Position numbers and translations under genes: made by a program
From: Takakia lepidozioides
Lineage: Eukaryota > Streptophyta > Takakiopsida > Takakiales > Takakiaceae
Direction of reading: 5' to 3'
DNA: 64,000 nt
Assembly (NCBI GenBank): GCA_030704615.1
Contig: CM060732.1
Coordinates: 78,163,053-78,227,052, forward strand
The notes under the pieces: model-generated
Told to the model about the DNA's origin: nothing
What the model saw: the letters and a program-made list of their open reading frames with translations, nothing else
Database searches by the model: none
Shown here: positions 22,890 to 36,182 of the stretch, piece after piece
How positions within the stretch are numbered: position 1 is the first letter of the stretch
How the letters are laid out: every line of letters begins with the position of its first letter

Positions 22890-24992
22890 TTCTTGATGTA
22901 GTTTCCCTACCTACACGTGAAGATGGATTTTAAGAAAAAAAAAAAAGGACGGTGCCCAAATGCTTAAATTAAAAGATGGAAAAATAACCACCGTTAAGGC
23001 CATGAAGGCTTATAGTGGGGAGACTGCCCCCTAACCAAGAGTCAAGGAAAGCAAGGAGACTCCGCAATTGGCCCAAAGCGCCATGAGCACACAAGTTCAG
23101 AGTAGGCAGAAACCGAGAAGCAAGGCAGCCGAGAGGCAAGGCACCAGCAGATGAGCTCAGAAGACAGACAGGACTTAGTGAGGCCCCAATAAGGATGCTA
23201 AGCACTAATAACTTCTACAATCTAAGCTGGGTTTTCAACTTGGGGTCTCCTTCTCTAGCCCTGTGGTGATGCTAGTTGGAGTCTCCTTCTTGTGAGTCTG
23301 ATGTATGGGAGCCGAGGACACAACCCTTACCCCAGGTGAGGTCCAAGTATTTGAGAAGTTGCATCCAACGCCGCTTGGTAGTCCTGGGAAGAGCGCGGGC
23401 GGAAAGCCTATAGATTAGGGATATCCTCCTCTTCAATGTGCAGTTTTGGCTGGGTGCAGAGGAGAATGGGGCAGAGTTATGGGCAGGCAAAAGGCCCAGG
23501 GGATTTGGGTTTTTATTTTTATTTTTATTTTTGAAGAAATTGATTTGTCCTTCATGTGCCTAATTCATAAAAATATATAGCCTAATTCAAAGATATACCT
23601 AGTGTGGCCCAGGAGTGACACTGCTTAGTATGATGCATAATATGTCAGTTTGTTGGCCCTGCCTTCCTAAGGCAGGACTACGCAAAGGGTTTCAGTTGCT
23701 TTAGCACCCATACTTTCTATTAGACTTCCAATTGGATCGAGACAGTTGTCAAGAGAATATTCTGTCCTTCAATGAATGACATCTGGTCAACTTCTTGTGC
23801 ATGCCATAAATGAAAGTCCATCGGCTATTACCTGCCACCTGGGTGATTCATGGCCCAAATCCAGTTACCTTGATAATTATGAGGCGTAAAAATGCCTAAC
23901 CGGCCATAGGGGCATGGTAATATGTAGCCGCTTGTTCATATTTCTCGTTTTACATACTTTTACTGTTTGCAGATAACTCTACTGAGCCGTCAATTACTCC
24001 CCACATCAAACCCATGGGGAGGGTAACAGAGAATAATAATCTTAGCATATCAATTAAAAAATCTCATAAATGTACATCAACATAAATGTACATTGAGGGC
24101 TCTCAATGTGATGAACATTGGGCCCTGTGATTTTCTCACGTTTCCGAATTTCTTGCCTCATCAAACGCGACCCTTCCGAGTCCGACCCGCTAAGTATACA
24201 ATCAACTGCCATTCCATTGAATTGAGCTCGTCAAGAAGAACCCATTTGAGTGAAAGATACATGAATTTTCTTAACTGAGGAGATTTGAAAGTGATTGTTG
24301 CAAATTGCAGTAGTTGTAAGAATGATGACCAGATTATTCAAAATTTGAAAAGTGTACGTTTGCGAGACTCCAATATTTGAATTAGTTATGTGTTAGAGTG
24401 CAATGCAAGTGACGCGGCATCCGCTCGAGGAAAGAGAAGTGTGGTCGGTAGGACAGGGATGGCGTCGGATTTCTTGCGATTCCAACGAGTCCCTCATGAA
24501 GATGAAGGCATCTTGCTGCACGTTGAAGCATCGCATCTCCCACGACGCATCTGGGCTGATATTGGATGCAATGCAAGTCGACGCCACACTTCAAGCTGGA
24601 GAGGGTGGGCCCCGTGTTCGAGTGGGCCCGGATTGAAGTGCAAATGGCTTCCAGGTTACCTCATAGAGATCTGGTATTAATAAGTTTCGTTTGCTGTCTC
24701 TCTCACGCAAACTCACACGCTGGCTTTCTCACGCAATGACTGTCTTGTTCCTGTTCTTGTGAGATCTCAGTTTGGCTTTGATAAGTCACAGGTTTCTCCC
24801 TGCGTCCCATCTTGTGAAGCACCCACAAGCTGTTTTTTAGTCTTTCTGTTTCAAAGTGTGAAGCCCACGAAAGAAGAAAGTTCTGGGACCACCGCATATG
24901 GTCTCCCATTGCCTTACACAAAGCAAGCGCATACTACAAAGTTGTAAAGCCTCCCCCGCGCCTCTCCACTGCCATTGCAGCATTGTCGAAAA
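22890..24992. other. Intergenic DNA upstream of the DMP gene
   Basis: No domain-bearing frame. There are an A-run near 22933, an ATTTTT microsatellite near 23510-23535, and overlapping open frames on both strands at 24380-24680 that look composition-driven. The last few hundred bases must hold the DMP promoter and 5' UTR; I assign no box. Confidence 0.45.
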
Positions 24993-25613
24993 ATGGCGAG
25001 CAGCAGCTCATCGAGCTCCTCAAGCTCGAATGTATCTACAGATCTCCTCACCCAACTTTCCAATCTACTTCCCACAGGGACGTTCATGATATTTCAGGTG
25101 CTGGCGCCGCTGGCCACAAATAATGGGAACTGCGGACACACAGAGAAAGTCATAACAGCCATGACTCTTTTTGTTATGGCAAGCGTTTGCTGTGCCACTT
25201 GCTTCACAGACAGCTACAAGTCGGAGGATGGGACGGTCTACTATGGAGTGGTTACCCGACTAGGTCTGTGGAACCCAAATTTTAGAAGCTCAGGGCTAGC
25301 GGGCGTGTCCGGGTCAATCTACTCAGGAGGGGGAAACAAGTACAAGCTGAAGTTTGATGATTTTTTCAACGCTGCTCTGTCTGTTGTTGCCTTTGCAGCT
25401 TTGACACTATTAACGACCCCAGTCACGTCCTGTTTCTACCCTGATGTGCCAACTTCAGTTATGAAAACCGTTCCATTGCTGGTGGGTTTGGTAGTCTCTT
25501 TCGTCTGTGCTTTTGCACCTTCCGTACGAAACGGTGTGGGCTACGCAATATCTGCTTTAACCGGGGGCGCAAGTTTGTTGAGAAGTTCGAGTACCTCAAG
25601 CACAGTTAATTAA
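24993..25613 (+). CDS. DUF679 domain membrane protein (DMP family)
   Basis: An intact intronless frame of 206 residues from ATGGCGAGC. An in-frame ATG 18 bases upstream exists, but the Ser-rich start MASSSSSS is typical, so I chose 24993. After the Ser tract come a first hydrophobic segment (about 28-45) and a second (about 52-70) ending CFTDSY. Then come the family block DGTVYYGV...GLWN, a third segment with CFYPDVP, and a fourth ending NGVGYAIS. Four membrane spans and these motifs define the DMP family of plant endomembrane proteins, linked in flowering plants to membrane remodelling, senescence and, for one clade, gamete fusion. Which clade this belongs to cannot be told by eye. Most members are intronless, as here. 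Confidence 0.9.
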   Translation: MASSSSSSSSSSNVSTDLLTQLSNLLPTGTFMIFQVLAPLATNNGNCGHTEKVITAMTLFVMASVCCATCFTDSYKSEDGTVYYGVVTRLGLWNPNFRSSGLAGVSGSIYSGGGNKYKLKFDDFFNAALSVVAFAALTLLTTPVTSCFYPDVPTSVMKTVPLLVGLVVSFVCAFAPSVRNGVGYAISALTGGASLLRSSSTSSTVN

Positions 25614-27721
25614 GGTTATCACTACAACAGTTCTGATGCATCGGTGGCCTTCCCCCCCCCCCCCCCGGTGAGAGATGCATAGCTGGTCACGATGCCAATT
25701 AAGGTCACCACGTCTGGATGACCCAGGAAGTACATGGCTTCTATGTAATTTAGTAGCCCCTTTGTGGGTTCTCTTCTCCATTCAGTTTGTCGAGCACCAT
25801 TGTGCAGTCGGCAGCATTTGACTAAAGCTGGGCTACCAACCAACCGAGTTGCGAATGCTATTCTTTTATATTGAAGATTTGAGCTCCAGAAACCTGTTAA
25901 ATGAATCTGTTTAGCAGAGATTTCGACAACTTAGCCTGTACTTGTAAAGTTCTATGATAGGCGAGTTGCGAATGCTGTGTGTTGAAAAGGTAGCACTTGG
26001 CCGTTCAATTCTCTGTTTAACTAAGTCAGAAGGGGTTTCAACATGTAAACATTACAATTGAACAACATGTATATATTGTATCGAGATCCATTGCTGGCCC
26101 AGCTAGCTCAATTCTTACGTTTGTGGCAAGTGTTTATCAAATTAGTTCAATTCTCAATGGGGACTTCAGAGAGGTCCATATAACTTAGAAATATATGCAG
26201 GTAGATCTGGGCGGCCAAACAAAGTGAACTAGCCGCAGCATTTGCTCAAATTGCAATCAGCTGGAAGTGCACACCAGCAAGAATCTCCTTCAGCCTTTCA
26301 ATAGGGTACATTAGAATTGGTGTGAGCGTAGCGTGCGGGTATTTAGTATGTACAACGCATCATATCTTTGCTATCCATCCCACACACTGGGCATCAACTT
26401 ATCATGAAAGTGTCTTCTGGTCTTCGTACTCATCTCTTCGGCCTCTAGATGTTGAAATTCGAACACCAGAAGACTCTTTCTCTTTCATGACAAGTCTCGT
26501 CCAGGAACGAGGGACATCACTTATCAATTTTAGTTTTGACTCCCCTTGGGGAAAGGGAGCCTCCTGTGCTCTAGAGACGGTGGCATTGCAGGTTCAAATC
26601 TGGTGCATCTTCCCTCTCCGGCACAGCAGCAGAAGATATTAATTGGCGGCACCGGAAAGATTCGCCATTCCAAGACCAAGACTCTTTTGAATTTCGAACC
26701 TCTTTTGCGCAAACGTTAGAGTTGATTTCTGCTCTTACTCCTTTTTAGCAGGGTCCCCAGCTTGTTTCTCTCATTTCTAGTATTCCTGGTTATAGTCCTT
26801 GAATGGGGAAGTTCTTCATCTCTGTAACTGTCACTCTGGGGGTTGCTTCAGATTGTCAACTGTATTCATTATATTGCTAGCTTCCAACGTTATTTGCTTT
26901 TAAGTAGGAACCTAGGCCAGCGTTCTTTACTTCTTTTGGACACGATTCATAGGCTTGTCAGCTTGGCTTAAGAACCCTGAAGGCATCGATTCGCCCCACC
27001 TATATGACTCCTTGTCCTCCCATGATCCACATTCCTCGGTAACACGGCCATATATGAAAATTAATTGAAGAGATTCCTGCAGGAGGTACAAAGAATGTTC
27101 TCCCTTCTCAGACAAGTACACATTGAACACTTTCCATTTCTTTCCTGGTAGGGACTAGGGACCTCAAAGAGTAGCATCCATTAAATGTTTGGCTGTGAAA
27201 GCTACAAGGATAAATAACAGGTTATATTGACAGGGCAAATATTAATCCCTCACTGCTTGCAAACGTTAGTATTAGAAATCCAGTACTCCAGTCAGCTGCA
27301 ACCAACGATCATGTCTTATTCTTCATTCTTGAGGCATCCATGTGGGCAGATTGAATAATTCTGCAGCCTCCACTGTCATAAGATTTAAATACCAAGAATC
27401 CAAACTCCAGTGCTCTACCCAAGAAGACTTCCAGAACCCTACACGACATTATCCCCAGCAATGTGCACAATTTTTACCTGGTTTGCACCGTCTGCTGTAC
27501 AACCCAGACTTTTCTGCTGGGTATGAACTTTTCTGCTTGTTTTCAAGCTCCCAGTAAATGGTGGGGCTACAACTACATAGACTGAATAGCCATCTTTCCT
27601 CGGCTACAACAGAGAAGAGCTCTAATTATTAGGAACCGATTTTGGCTGGAGGGGGTGTTTTCCTCAACAGAGACAGAGAGGAAGGAGAAGAGTGAATTTT
27701 GGGGGATGGCCAGGCTACCTC
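25614..27721. other. Intergenic DNA between DMP and the complete subtilase
   Basis: It begins with the DMP 3' region, including a run of about 18 C at 25653-25670. No recognisable gene. The stretch next to 27721 would be the 3' UTR of the subtilase. Confidence 0.5.
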
Positions 27722-28408
27722 TCACACTATTTTGCTCATTACAGACACAGGGATGCGAACATGATGTCCTAGGGTCCCTTTCAACAAAATCGCTCCGAAG
27801 GATGTGATGGTTGATGCCTGGGTAGCCTTCAATGTCATCGTTATCCTTTGCAACTGCCGTCTACCTCTACCGACTGTAAAAGACAAAGGGTTAACAGTCA
27901 ACAAGACATTGGCTGGGCTTGTCCAATTGCATGTAGTCTCTACGACATTAGCAACATTGGTTACTATCCTGGGAACTATCCGGGTGCCAATGAGATTGGT
28001 TAGAGTAATAGAAGGTGTGTTGAGATCTGTGGGTTTTACTCCCACAGCCGCAGAGCATGTGCCACCTGTTGAGTTGAGCACAGATGCAGGGGTCACCCCT
28101 TCTACAGAACACAGGAATTTGATGTAGTCAATGTGCCCTGTAAACAAGACATACGAATTTGAACAAGTTCAATTATGAACAAAGGTAGTCCATGAGGGCT
28201 CAGGGAAAAGTGAAGGACGGGGAAAGAGAGGCAACATCAGAAATGAAGTCAATGAGAGAGAGAGGCAGAAAGAAACTTCATGATGTACAGACGAATTCAA
28301 AGAGTCTATGCGACATAGGAGGGCAGAGAAAAAAATGGGACACTGAACAATCAGCCATGGGAGGTCCAAAGAGAGAGAAATGAAATGGAACTTTATAGGT
28401 CCGAAAGG

Positions 28409-28440
<32 letters not shown>

Positions 28441-31400
28441 ATGTACTCAAAAGACGTTGTTTGCCGTAGCCTTGTGGCCATTGACCCTGCGACCAGTTTG
28501 CACGGACCAGAGAGAGAGAGAGAGAAAAAAGCAAAAAATAGAGGTTTAATACGTCTGAGGGAAGCACAAAGGACCCTTCTGAGATTGAGGAAGAAAGACC
28601 TACTAACCTGCATCAAAAATGAGTCCTGGATCAATGGCTGCTGAGGGATTTATCGCCCCACCTCCAATATCAAATGGTGTCGCAGGTTGGAGCAAAGGCA
28701 CTCCCGTCCCAGAGAGCTGCTGGGCTTGAAGGGGCTGACCACGATGATCTACAGTATCAGCTGTGGTGACCATTGCTGAAGCAAGGGCTGCTGGGCTCCA
28801 CCCTGGGTGGGCTTCTTTTAGCAAGGCTGCAATGCCTGCTACATGGGGAGTTGCCATGCTGGTTCCAGAAATCATTGCAAACCTCTGACCTGCAGATTCT
28901 CGCAAGAGATCAGTACAAAAGCCCCTCGACAGACTCTCTCTCCTTCCCCATTTTTTGGTCACTCTACCTATTCAAGCTGTATTCCAGTTTACGGCCATAA
29001 AGCTGTTGATAGCAGGGTGAAATAGTTAGCATATACCCAAGGACTCTCTTTTCTGCCATGTCCAAAGTGGGTGGTATGTACAAAAAAAAAGGTTGAGAAG
29101 CAGCTGTGGTTGTCCTACTTTACAAGTGGAGCAGTGTACCGAGAAAATTAAGCTCGTCAATACCAATTGGGCTCCATGCAGACCAAATGAGGTAGCCTGG
29201 TGCCATTATGTTAGGTTTTAGCACATCCGCATCCTGAAAGCTGAAGTCCTTGACATCTGGTCCCCTTGATGAGAAGAGAGCCACTTGCTGGGATCCTCCA
29301 CTGTATTTTATTATCTGCCCATCCCCAATTCTAGCTTGGGCCCCGAACCTTAGAGCTTTTCCAGCTCTATCTTTGATTGTGAACTTGTTGTAGTATGTCA
29401 GCAACGCCTGGTCCACCAGAAAGACAAGATGATCACATAACAAGTTGTCAGAATTGTAATGACTATGAAGGTGCACAAACCAGTCACTGTGAAGGAAATG
29501 ATGTATAAAAGAATGAGAAAGAAAAAGAAAGACAAGTTTACTATGTCCACAGAAGACCCAAAGCACCCAAGGGATAGAACAGAAACAGAACCAAGGAACT
29601 ACTGAACTACTGAAACAAAGCCAAAGAACTGGTGAGTAGGGAGGGAAAACAGGAAAGTAAACTTCAGTCTCAGCAGGCCGGTATGGAGTAGAGGGGAAGA
29701 GAGACAAAGTCAGGCTGGATAACCTGTGAGTCCTGTTGTGATGTAATGACAATGGCTGGCACTGAAATGGGTATGGGATCAAATTTGCTCCCGGCAATGT
29801 CTGAATCAACCACCATAACAACGCCCACTGCCCCAAGGCTTCGAACAGTTGCAACAACTTGCTTAATTGTAGCCCCACCAAAGATGAAGTTGAAAGAGAA
29901 TGTGCAGATCAGCAAACGGCCTTGGACCAGAACTCTGTTTAAGATCGAGGGCTCTTGGCAATCACTTGGGGTGAAGAGGGGATTTGTTCGACCCACTGCA
30001 TCATCTGCTAGGATCATTGTGTGCATAGAGCGACCAAAAGTAGGAGCTGCATGTGGAGACAAAGGTTCTTTAGAATGCAAACAATCTTTCACTCTCATAT
30101 GTTTCTGCCAGGTCTAACTTCTTATATGGACTATGGTGGTGTCCTAACTCCTTGAACCGTATAGGGGTCTAATGCTGCCTCCCCCTAGCCTTCCTCTCCC
30201 TATTTGAAAAACACTACATGCAGGACAACATATGTGCACCCCAAGACAGCTGGAGGACAGGCACAAGATTAGATCTTGCTTTCACAAAAATGAAACTAAT
30301 GTCTATGAGCAAAACTGCAAACACGAGTACTTACGTGCCAAGCCCGCCCCTGCCAAGCTCACATTGTTCCCGAGATGGACATAATTCGGGTATGATCGAT
30401 CATCGACTCCTGCGGCAACAGATAGTATCCATGGACTAAAAGACGTGACTGTTCTTGCATATGGTCCACCATTTCCAGCAGCTTGAACAACCAATACACC
30501 GGCCTTTACTGCTGAGAGTAGCGCCACATCAAAGACATTCAAGAAAGTGGAATTTGAGGCTGAGGGTGGGCTATTGGGGCCAAGAGAGAGAGAAAGGACA
30601 TCCACTCCATCTGCTACAGCCTGTGCACAAAGTCCCAACACAAATGTTAAGCCTCTTTCTCCTTCAAACCTGTACATTTTCATAGACTACGGCAAAGCTG
30701 GTATCCTGCTTTTCAAGTATGATGTCAATCCAAGTTGGTATCCTGCAGGACCTGTGCCCTGTGGAGGCCAACCATTTGCACAGTACGTGAAATGGCCTTC
30801 CCAGTCATCCTCTCTCTCTTCTCCTTACACTCCAATGAATCTTGCTGTGTAGAGAGAATTGGTGACTATAATACTTCAAAACTTTTGCCAAGGTTTGTGA
30901 GAAACCTTTCACTCTTTGATGGGTTATTGAGACTCACATCTTCACACCCAATAGATGGCAAAGGTGTATAGCTCAAGAGTGAAATGCTGTTAGCATCATT
31001 TTCAGAGAGAAAGAAACACATTATGTAGCTGCAGAGATTTGAGATGTGTTTCTGTCAGGGTATGAGAAAGACCTGGTCAACTGCTGCCACAACATCTGCA
31101 ATGAAGCCCCCAAAAAGACGGTAAAGAGCCTTGTAGACTGCTATCCTGTTAAGTACACATGAAAGGATTTAGCTCTCTAGAAAATCAAACCGACCCAATT
31201 CTGATCAAATGAGCCACAGTGAGCTATGGAAGCACTTTGCAAACCATAGACATTGAAACTATACATTGAAGCATCATCAAGAACACAGCGTAGAATGGCC
31301 ACACTCTGCACTGGGATAGGTACCTTGGAAATTTCAACTGTAGTGGAATTCTTTATGAGTCTGCATGATCAATAAAAGTTACAATGCCAAAATAGTTGGT

Positions 31401-34317
31401 TGTACTGCTGGAGCTGAGACCAAACACGAGATAGAATCAAAATTCTCACATCAAAATTCACCCAATAGTAACTGAGGTTGGTAATCCAGTACTCCGTACT
31501 GGCTCCAGAGAAAATATCGTACAAAAAGATGTGGAGACGCATACAGACAACTTACCGAGCTCGAGGGGCCATCCCGCTTGCATTGCCATAGAAAGCACCA
31601 TTGATTATAACAGGCACTCCAAAGTTCCCAGCAGCTGTGGCAGCTGTGTGGCTGAATGCATCACAAGAAAGCGGTACTAGGTGAGAGAATGTACTCATAA
31701 GACGTTGTTTGCGGGAGCCTTGTGGCCATAGACCCTGTGCCCAGTTTGGGCGGAACAAACGGGAAAAGAGAATATACTCATAAGATGTTGTTTGCTGTAG
31801 CCTTCTGGCCATTGAACCCGCGCTCAGATTGAGCGGAACACAAAGGGGCAGAAACTACCGTTGTCCAGGGCTGACACCGTTAGTATGACTTCCCTTGAAA
31901 TAGACAGTTTTCCAGGTTTCCTCTAGAAATCCCTTTACACAAGCATCAATCTGCTGTTTGTGGTTTGCCCCATAACTAGGCCCCAAAAGGGCCTGGGCTT
32001 TTGGCTCGGTGTTGAGACTTTCAAAGTTGGTAAACAGAGGTACAGGCACAATTCCCTTGAGGAGGACATCTCTGGTGAGAGTTCCCAGGACAATGGATCA
32101 GAAAATGAATATTGTCTTCAGGTTGCCCACACAACAGGCATTTGCAATCCCGTCTATTGCTTCCACTGGCAGCCCAAAGGGTGTATGGCACAAAAAGACA
32201 GTTCCAATGAGAACTCCAAAACTGAAATAAGATAAGGTAGGGCTTATCTTGGAAAGACTGTCACATTCAGCAAGACCTTAGGGAATCATATTACACAATA
32301 TTGGTGAAGACATCAGGGAAGTTCTCCTCCCAGAAATAGCTCACAGAAGAATCACAATAGCATGAGAAGCAGGAGCACCAAGATAATTTCTTCTCTAGAA
32401 GTTTAATCAGCACATAGGACCTAGGTCAATCTCCACTCACTCTTTCCTAGTTAGGTCCCACTCAAGGCACCAGATAGTAAGTGGATGGCCTACAAGAAAC
32501 ATCTCCTGCTAATGTCTTCTACCTAGGTAGATTTGGCACAGAGTGGAATTGGGTAAGAGGATGAGAGGGACTGACCTGCCATGTCCATCTCCGTCAAGTG
32601 GGGATGCAAAATCAAGGGACGCATTAAAAGCACCCTCGGAGACAGCAGCTGCAGAAAAATGCTGGGCTCCGATAATTTTCCCATTGCATGAACCCCGAGG
32701 AAACTCCCTTGCAACTACTTCACATTTTCCAGTGTACCCGCGTACAACACCAAATGGCTTCTGTCCCCTGGAGGAGAAGCTAGGATGCGTAGGGTCAATC
32801 CCTGTGTCGACGATCCCGATTACAACGTTCTCCCCTGTTGTACCAGTGAATCCCTCATTCTGCTTCCAAACCCCATTGGGTAGTCCTAGGTAACTTGGTG
32901 TATGGACGGTATTCTTCTGCACTTTCCAGTTCTTCTCAACACGTATCACTCCAGGGAAGTTTGCTAGCGACTCTGCCTTCAGACAGTACAGTAGACTGGC
33001 CCCCAGTTAGTTCTGTGCATGTTTTCAGTGGAGGAATTACAGGGATAGAGATATAGACACTGCTTGCATGGCATGTTGAAAGAAACGACAAAAGCTCATG
33101 CATCCTGGCAACTTCAGCCAACCATAAATTTCAGAGTGCCCAGTCTAAAGCATTGTCATTTTCGTGTGAGAAATCTGGACCAAGAGAGACTGGCCATTTG
33201 GGGTAAGCATGTTTATAGAGACTAACGGTGGAAGTACCTGCTCAGCAGTCATGTTCACGGCGAAGCCATTGATGAGATGGTGGAAGCTATAGAGCTTGGT
33301 GTAGGTCTCAGTCTGAAAGAATTGTTGCAGCAGCATGTCGTGCTGTGCTATTAAATGTGCCTTGTACTTGCTCACCCAAGGCTTACTGCGATCCCTGTCA
33401 CTCGATATCGAAAGAATCACCTCAGAAGGGAGTGCAGATTGTGAGAGACACATGGAAAGGCAGAAGAAACCTTGACAACACTACAAGGCAGATCTGCACA
33501 TGTTTTTGCATATCATCCTACTCTGTACCATTTAGACCTCTTACCCAAGAGCTCACAAAACCACAAAACTATCACATCTAGTAGAGAATTCCGTCTCTTG
33601 GGGAGACACATGGCTGAACCCCATCAGGCCCGACGACTGAAGATTGCCCCTTTTGAAAGTTGGGAACACAAATGTTCTCCTTTCGATTCAATGTTAGAAC
33701 AGTCCATGTGCTACTTTCCCATTTGCCTTGAAAAGGATCCTCCAAACTCTGGGGGGGGGGGACGCTAGTAAAGTAGGGGTAACGATTCAAGACTTTAATC
33801 AACACCGCCGAGGTAGACGAGCACCAGCAGTGTGAGAAAGTATTTTTCCTGATTAAAATGTGAGGAAGGATGTGTGATTATTCCACGATGAAAGAAGAGA
33901 AAACCAACTTCGCAAACCAAATGGGCGGGAGGAGAAAGAGGAGGTTTAAGAAGGAAACGGGCCTGGAAAGGAAAGGACATCACATGTGAACTGAAGAACA
34001 GAAGATCCAAATGTGGTCAGAAGGAGGTGAAGAGAAGAAGACTGATGGATAGACGGAGGAAAACTGAGGTTCTTCTACGGGACAGCACATAGACACTGAA
34101 TATCACACCTGTAAAGATGTGACTTCCACGTGCGAGTAAAGAAGTGGGAAGTGGCAGCAAAGCCTGGCAGTCCTCCCTTGTACTCCACTACTGGATCTCC
34201 ATCGGCAGTCACAATGTACACCTCTGATTTTGCACCCGCAACCAGGACTATCAGTATCAAAGCTGGAAGCACCCAACATGCTGCCTGCATTCTAAAAATC
34301 CTTTCCGTTCCATTCAT
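27722..34317 (-). CDS. SBT2-type subtilisin-like serine protease, complete, ten exons
   Basis: Exons (minus): 34109-34317, 33238-33394, 32576-32976, 31556-31651, 31073-31145, 30335-30620, 29724-30046, 29140-29407, 28608-28889 and 27722-28137. All introns are GT-AG and the phases join without breaks, giving 836 residues. In order the protein has a signal peptide (hydrophobic [11 protein letters not shown]), an inhibitor I9 prodomain ([14 protein letters not shown]), catalytic Asp in [13 protein letters not shown] and His in GDGHGSH across an exon junction. Then come oxyanion Asn in QAAGNGGP, a PA domain, Ser in GTSMATPH and a C-terminal Fn3-like domain. Every catalytic residue is present. The tiny 73-base fifth exon ([13 protein letters not shown]) is diagnostic of the SBT2 group. 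An apoplastic protease is expected. The start could also be ATG 34332 or 34290. Introns carry GA-rich and module A repeats. Confidence 0.92.
28410..28510 (+). repeat. GA microsatellite plus dispersed module A copy
   Basis: A GA-rich run leads into GAGAATGTACTC (28436 on) and the rest of the roughly 70-bp module A, inside a subtilase intron. The hairpin at the far end (CGACCAGTTTGCACGG) is no longer self-complementary in this copy. Confidence 0.75.
31685..31839 (+). repeat. Two tandem copies of dispersed module A
   Basis: Copies at 31685-31756 and 31768-31839 lie in the large third intron of the subtilase, next to exon 4. Both run from GAGAAT...ACTCATAAGA through TTGTTTGC and CCTT.TGGCCAT to a short hairpin and CGGAAC. 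The hairpins are GCCCA-GTT-TGGGC (31739-31751) and GCTCA-GAT-TGAGC (31822-31834), a paired change that keeps the stem. Confidence 0.8.
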
Positions 34318-34758
34318 CTCCCCTGATCTCATCGTGGAGAACTCTCGTTCTCTCCCTAGCACAGAAATTTTTAGGACAATCCCAATGTCAACGCATTCTC
34401 TTGTGCTGCACCGCAATTCTTTTTCTCAAGCCTGTACATGTATGTTCAGTTATGAGTCCTCAATAGTTCTCCTTCCGTATGTCTTTGTCCCCCACTTCCC
34501 TCCTCCAGCAAGTTTTCCGCCCCACCGCCTTTCGCAGCTTTCCAGCTACCCCTCTCCGCACCCGTCAGCTTGTAAGAGGTGGCATCACTGGTAAGCTAGT
34601 ATTTCCACCTCTGCAGCTGATCCTCTCAATCTTAGCTCACTCCCAGCTCACTGCAAGTTTCGAGCCATCCAACGAAGAACTCAGAGTTTGAGAGTAGCTG
34701 CCATTCTCATCCTAATTCACAACGTCGAATCTCTCACTCTCGGACTTCCAACCTGTCC

Positions 34759-34799
<41 letters not shown>

Positions 34800-35805
34800 C
34801 TACAAAAACTCGAGCACGACCTGATTGATCGCACTTCTAACTACTTAACCTCTCGCCCCCTATCAAACGAGACCCCTACCACCTCTCCTAATCTACTCTC
34901 TCCTTCCCGTCTCTTCTGAAGCCTCTCTCTTTCTCTTTCTCTCAAACACAACCAGTACTCTCTACTCTCCTTGGTCCCCCCACCCACGTACAACCACAGC
35001 TAATCAAGTACCTCTAGCTAGTTTGTTCTGTCTCTTGTCTCTTGTCTCTTCCTCCCTCTCCAGTCTCCCCACACCCGCTTTTCAATCCCACAGCCGCCCG
35101 CTACCTAACTTATCCCAACACTCCCTTCGCTCCATCTCCTCTCCACCCTCCTACCTATGTATGTACTCCCACAGATTGCAGGACTGCAATTGCAGGGCAG
35201 ACGAGGAGACAAGCAGGTCAGGCGCGACAGAAGGTGGCGCAGTTTGGGTGCAGCAGAATAACGCATTTATTGCTCTCCTCCAATTCCTCTTTCCCTTTCC
35301 TCGTCTCCCTCACAGTCCCTCTCTCCAACGCACACGCCCTGCCACCCTGCCACCGCGCAGCCAGAGCGGCGCCCGTGATTATCGCCCGGCGCCCGCGCCC
35401 GGCGACAGGCTGCTGCCAGTCGCTCGCGTTTTCTGTTTCGCCGATTTTCCGAATCCATTACTTTACTCCGGTCGCATCATCGACTGGTCATCCAGTTTCT
35501 CCCGGATGAAATCTATCTTTCATCCGATGGCGAAACTTGGCGATGCTGAGACGGGCAGCCACGGGGACCGCCTTCGGGAGCCCCGGTGACCGGGGCTAGT
35601 TGGCAACCTCCGCAAGTGCGGCCGCAACGAGAAAGTGGTAGATATGGAACCGTTACGGTTAGTGGGGCAGCGTGGGTTAGTGAGATGGTGGCGATGTTGG
35701 TTAGTGAAAAACAGGCGGCCATTTATTAATGCTGTCAGATTTTCATGTTTGGACCCCCCTATTGGGCCTGACAAATTTAGCTTACCACCTAAAAAATCAT
35801 GTCAT

Positions 35806-35900
35806 TTTTTATTTTTATTTTTGTCTTTTGCTTTGATTTTTAAAATAATTTTTATAGAACAGGGGACAGTGGCCCTGAAAATTTTATTGATAAAGGCAAA
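35806..35900 (-). repeat. A-tailed retroposon-like 3' end, second copy
   Basis: Minus strand: AATAAAATTTTCAGGGC, then CACTGTCCCCTGTTCT, then a long A-rich tail. It shares the order and wording of parts with 4627-4700, consistent with two insertions of one non-LTR family. Confidence 0.4.
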
Positions 35901-36006
35901 GGGGGGTTTTTGTTTCTCAGAAAATGTCTTTCTAGATTGTGTCGACGTCGTCAATGAAATGTGAGGCATTGGATCCGAAAGCGAATCGATCTGCTTATGA
36001 GGAATA

Positions 36007-36182
36007 ATACAAACATTGTGGGCACGTTTGAATGTTAGTGATGTCCTATTGGCATATACAAACATTGTGGGCTCATTTGAATGTTAGTGTATATCCTATC
36101 GGCGGGTTACCGGAGTCGATGAGGCCCAAAAGTGATTTCCTTTCTGGAAAGAATACAAACATTGTGGGCTCGTTTGAATGGT
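36007..36182 (+). repeat. Three short direct repeats around ACAAACATTGTGGGC
   Basis: ACAAACATTGTGGGC followed by a TTTGAATG-containing tail occurs at about 36009, 36058 and 36152, with unequal spacers. It may be the worn edge of a small DNA element. No inverted termini were identified. Confidence 0.5.

Noticed and set aside
26585-26640. tRNA-like box B word GGTTCAAATCT
   Set aside because: No matching box A or cloverleaf could be built around it.
35023-35590. 188-residue Ser/Pro/Arg-rich frame
   Set aside because: Its composition follows the pyrimidine-rich DNA upstream of the subtilase, and a second frame is open in parallel.
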